A DNA stretch of 64,000 nt, from NCBI RefSeq assembly GCF_048544455.1, contig NC_133529.1, positions 51,827,401 to 51,891,400 on the forward strand. The letters run 5' to 3'. This stretch comes from Silene latifolia. Lineage: Eukaryota; Streptophyta; Magnoliopsida; Caryophyllales; Caryophyllaceae. The position numbers and the translations under genes are program-made. Below, piece after piece: positions 61,276-64,000 of the stretch (position 1 is the stretch's first letter; the number at the start of each line of letters is the position of its first letter). Under the pieces are notes generated by a model. That model was given only the letters and a program-made list of their open reading frames with translations. It searched no databases and was not told where the DNA came from.

Positions 61276-64000
61276 ATGTCTAGGAGAGCACAAGGCGAAC
61301 ATTGCCTATTGATCTCGAGATTGAAAGAATTTTGACAAATATTCGAAGAATCGTTAGAGGTACTTCAACAATTGTGGGTATTGGAGAACTTGTGGACATT
61401 GGTATTGTCCAATCGGATAGTGTTGAGTTTACCAACCCTTTTGCAAGACAAGGAGAGGAAAACTTAATTCCAAACCAACCACGAAATCAACCTACAATGC
61501 CTAAATTTTTATCTCATTCCGTACCGATCGAGGAGAACCTACCTAATGGTATTCCAACGCCACACCACTTGACCGGTAATTTCATTGCCAAATCCGTTTT
61601 CATACAATTAGTTGAGAAAAGTCAATTTGGAGGGATGCCTAGTGAGGAACCTCATCTACACATGGAGACTTTTTGTGACTATTATGATGGAATTTCCCAA
61701 ACGGGGGTAACTCAAGACCAAATTCTATCGGTATTGTTTCCTTTTTCATTGATCGGAACCGAAAAACAATGGTTGAAAAGCATAGACAAGGCCACTCTTG
61801 GAATTGATTCATAGAAGAAGTTATCACTTGCCTTTTACAAGAAGCTCTACCCTCCGGAGAAGACCAACATGCTAAGAGCCCAAATCACCGGATTCAAGTA
61901 AAGAGATGAAGAGTCTTTATATGAGGCATGGGAAAGATTCAAAGATACATGTCGCTCTTGTCCTCATCATGGATTAAGCGAATGGTTTCTAGTCCAACAA
62001 TTTTGGAATGGGTTGTATGAAGATTCAAGGAATGTGCTCAACATGGATTCTAATGGAAGATTCACCGAGGTAGATGACAACCAAACTTTGGCAAAGATAG
62101 ATGAGATGGCGGTTCATAACTCTCAATGTAGTAGGCCAAGAAAAGCTACTAGGGGAGGGAGACATGAAGTTGACTCCGTCACACAATTGAGTGCTTATTT
62201 GGGTGCCCAACTAAGTTCCCATATTAACACAATGAACTTGAAATTTGAGAAGGTAGTAGCCAAGATGATGTTGGAGTAGTTGTCCTCCACAAATAGTGCG
62301 TGATCACATTAAATCTCATTAAGGAATATGCATGGGATATTCATTGGCAATACTAGTCAGTTGATCAATGTATATCGGTAACGGTTGGCCATCTAGGGTT
62401 TGACGTTACTGTCGTGAGACGACGGTGTTCAGCTGATCCCTTTCGGTCACACCTAAAGGAATGAGCCCCAACACGAAAACTAATTAATTGTATGTGATAC
62501 AGTTTAATTAGTCCCTTGATAAATTGACTAAAAAGTTAGTCGATTAATTTATTTTAGAGAGATATCGAGTTGTGAACTCGAGGCACGAAAATTATTATTT
62601 AATTATACGATAATTGAATAATTAATTAATTGAGACGGGAATTAATGATTAAACGGTTAATTGTTAAATTAGTACTAATTGACTAATGTGATTAGTATTG
62701 GTACGTAAAATATATGTGTAGCTGTACATGTATATTTACGGAGTGTTTTAGACGAATTTAATTAGGAAGCATTTTAATATAAATCGATGTTTAAATAAAA
62801 TTTACACGTATTTGTGCAACAAATATAAGAACCAAAATGGACCCGTAAATAGGTCATTTTTGGACCGTGTAAGTGAATGTGGTAGTGTGTGTGTTGCTTT
62901 AAACACCATCGTTTCTCTTACACATTTGACTTCCCATTGTGCTTTTTGTTCTTACCCATACAAATGAGTATTGGGTGGAATAAAATAAGAAAGAAAAACA
63001 CTCCACTTTCTCCTCTCCCAACCGGCCTCCCTACCTATCACTCCCCATTTTCATTGTTTATTTTTCCTACTCACTAGTTCTTGAATATGGAAAATAAAAT
63101 ATTTCTTCTCTCTAAAAATCAAAAGACTATTATTAAGAGTTAATAATTCAAAACAAAATTACTAAGAGTGTTAGTAATAGATTTGTATATTATTTCAAGG
63201 GCAATCTTACATAATATCTAGTTAATATTAGTAAGATTTTAGGGTAAGTTCTTGGGTGCTTAAGAGAGGAGGTGTTCTACCTTGGACACTTGAAGATGGA
63301 GGATCTTGCCAATATGAATAGCTCAAGAACAACCAGGATGGGTGATCTTGGTTGTGCCCAATACTACCATACTCAATGTAAGGAGAAATTGTTTTTCCTT
63401 AATTTTTTTAAAAGGCTTATATATTACATGCATATTACATAGATCCAATGATTTCTAAAATAAAGATTTTGATAACCTAATTAGAGAGGTCTAATTTTGG
63501 GGTTATGGTCTTTCAGATGAATGAGGCCTCTCAATTATCCAAGCAACATCAACATGTCAATGCCATGGTGGCAACATCTTGTATCCACAATGGAGTATGT
63601 GAGAATTGTGGAACTTTGGGACATGATTAACAAGAGTGTAGGGCACAAATGAGCAAGTGAATGCTTTCCAAGCATACAAGAATGACACCCCTTACTCCAA
63701 CTATTACAATAAAAACACCAAATTTCACCCAAACTTCTCATACAAAAGCCAAAATGTTCAAAATCCTCAACCAACATACACCCCACCTCCAATGAGAAAT
63801 CCTACTCAAAGACTATATTTCAATCAAAACCAAGGATTCCAAAACCAACCGTCTTATAATCAATCCAATGACCAAGCTTTTGATGTTCAAAAATCGTTCC
63901 TTTAAATGCAAAAGAGCCAACAAGAACTTTTAACTCAAATGCAAAGAGATAGCCAAGCCAAAGACACTACCATCAACAATATCCTTTCTTATACCAAGTT
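61276..64000 (+). pseudogene. Athila F gag, broken and split by a solo LTR; continues beyond window
   Basis: The likely start ATG 61276 is followed by a one-base frameshift near 61297; the main frame then runs from 61302. It shows the Athila gag core (VFIQLVEKSQFGG, SEEPHLHMETF, LFPFSLIGTEKQWL, LAFYKKLYPPEKT, LYEAWERFKD) with stops TAG 61812 and TAA 61899. The solo LTR at 62269-63515 interrupts it between AKM and NEASQLSK. After it come a zinc knuckle (CENCGTLGHD, stop, QEC), a frameshift near 63650 and an Asn/Gln-rich tail (YKNDTPYSNYYN) reaching the window edge. This gag differs clearly from Athila E, so F is another family. Confidence 0.88.
62269..63515 (+). mobile_element. Solo LTR of a copia element related to family A
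   Basis: The 1,247-bp unit starts TGTTGGAGTAG and ends TCTTTCA. A perfect target duplication GATGA flanks it (62264-62268 and 63516-63520). Internal phrases such as TTTGACGTTACTGTCGTG and GGTCACACCTAAAGGA match the family A LTRs. No internal region is present, so it is a product of LTR-LTR recombination. Confidence 0.92.

Overview
This window is intergenic DNA from a flowering plant and is built almost entirely of nested transposable elements. I see no intact host gene, tRNA, rRNA or CRISPR array. The plant origin follows from the element types: Ty1/copia elements primed by tRNA-Met, Ty3/gypsy lineages Tekay-like chromovirus, Athila and Tat (with the extra RNase H typical of plant Tat elements), an L1-type LINE with a DUF4283-like ORF1, a Mutator-like TIR element carrying a TMK-type receptor-kinase fragment, and long (AT)n tracts. 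The species cannot be fixed from the sequence. The abundant CTCGATCGAG motif reminds me of Caryophyllaceae repeats, but that is only an impression.

Layout, left to right. 1-5938: minus-strand Ty1/copia element (family A, copy 1), cut by the window edge. 5939-6570: leader and broken gag of a Tat-like gypsy element. 6571-9603: 3' part of a minus-strand Tat element (LTR, an antisense extra ORF with its own TATA box and intron, then RNase H/aRNase H). 9604-29683: plus-strand non-autonomous family B in an LTR-internal-LTR-internal-LTR arrangement. Its second LTR carries the Mutator-like element (13660-16320). Its second internal region carries a complete copia element (A2, 19242-28848, target duplication ATTGT). 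29684-30096: probable LINE 3' fragment.

30097-46393: minus-strand non-autonomous family C, interrupted by a nearly complete Tekay-like chromovirus D (34844-43342, target duplication ATAGG). 46394-64000: plus-strand Athila element F. Its LTR is split by a minus-strand family B' element (46618-60875, target duplication ACTTT/ACGTT). The B' 5' LTR holds a truncated minus-strand Athila element E (51651-59772). The E LTR holds a full-length LINE with two open ORFs (54422-59317, 15-bp target duplication). The F gag is further split by a solo copia LTR (62269-63515, target duplication GATGA).

The nesting gives relative ages. The LINE is younger than E, E younger than B', and B' younger than F. A2 and the Mutator-like element are younger than B, and D is younger than C. 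All LTR-element reading frames are broken by stops, mostly TAG or TAA where CAG or CAA is a likely ancestor, or by frameshifts. Only the LINE looks coding-competent. Families B, B' and C have long LTRs around short non-coding internal regions that keep only primer-binding and polypurine-tract ends resembling D. They look like deletion derivatives mobilised in trans by chromoviruses. I did not find a convincing new biological system. The most interesting observations are the CTCGATCGAG palindrome shared by unrelated elements and read as protein in E, the gene-fragment-carrying Mutator-like element, the antisense Tat ORF, and a fold-back rearrangement inside copia A2.
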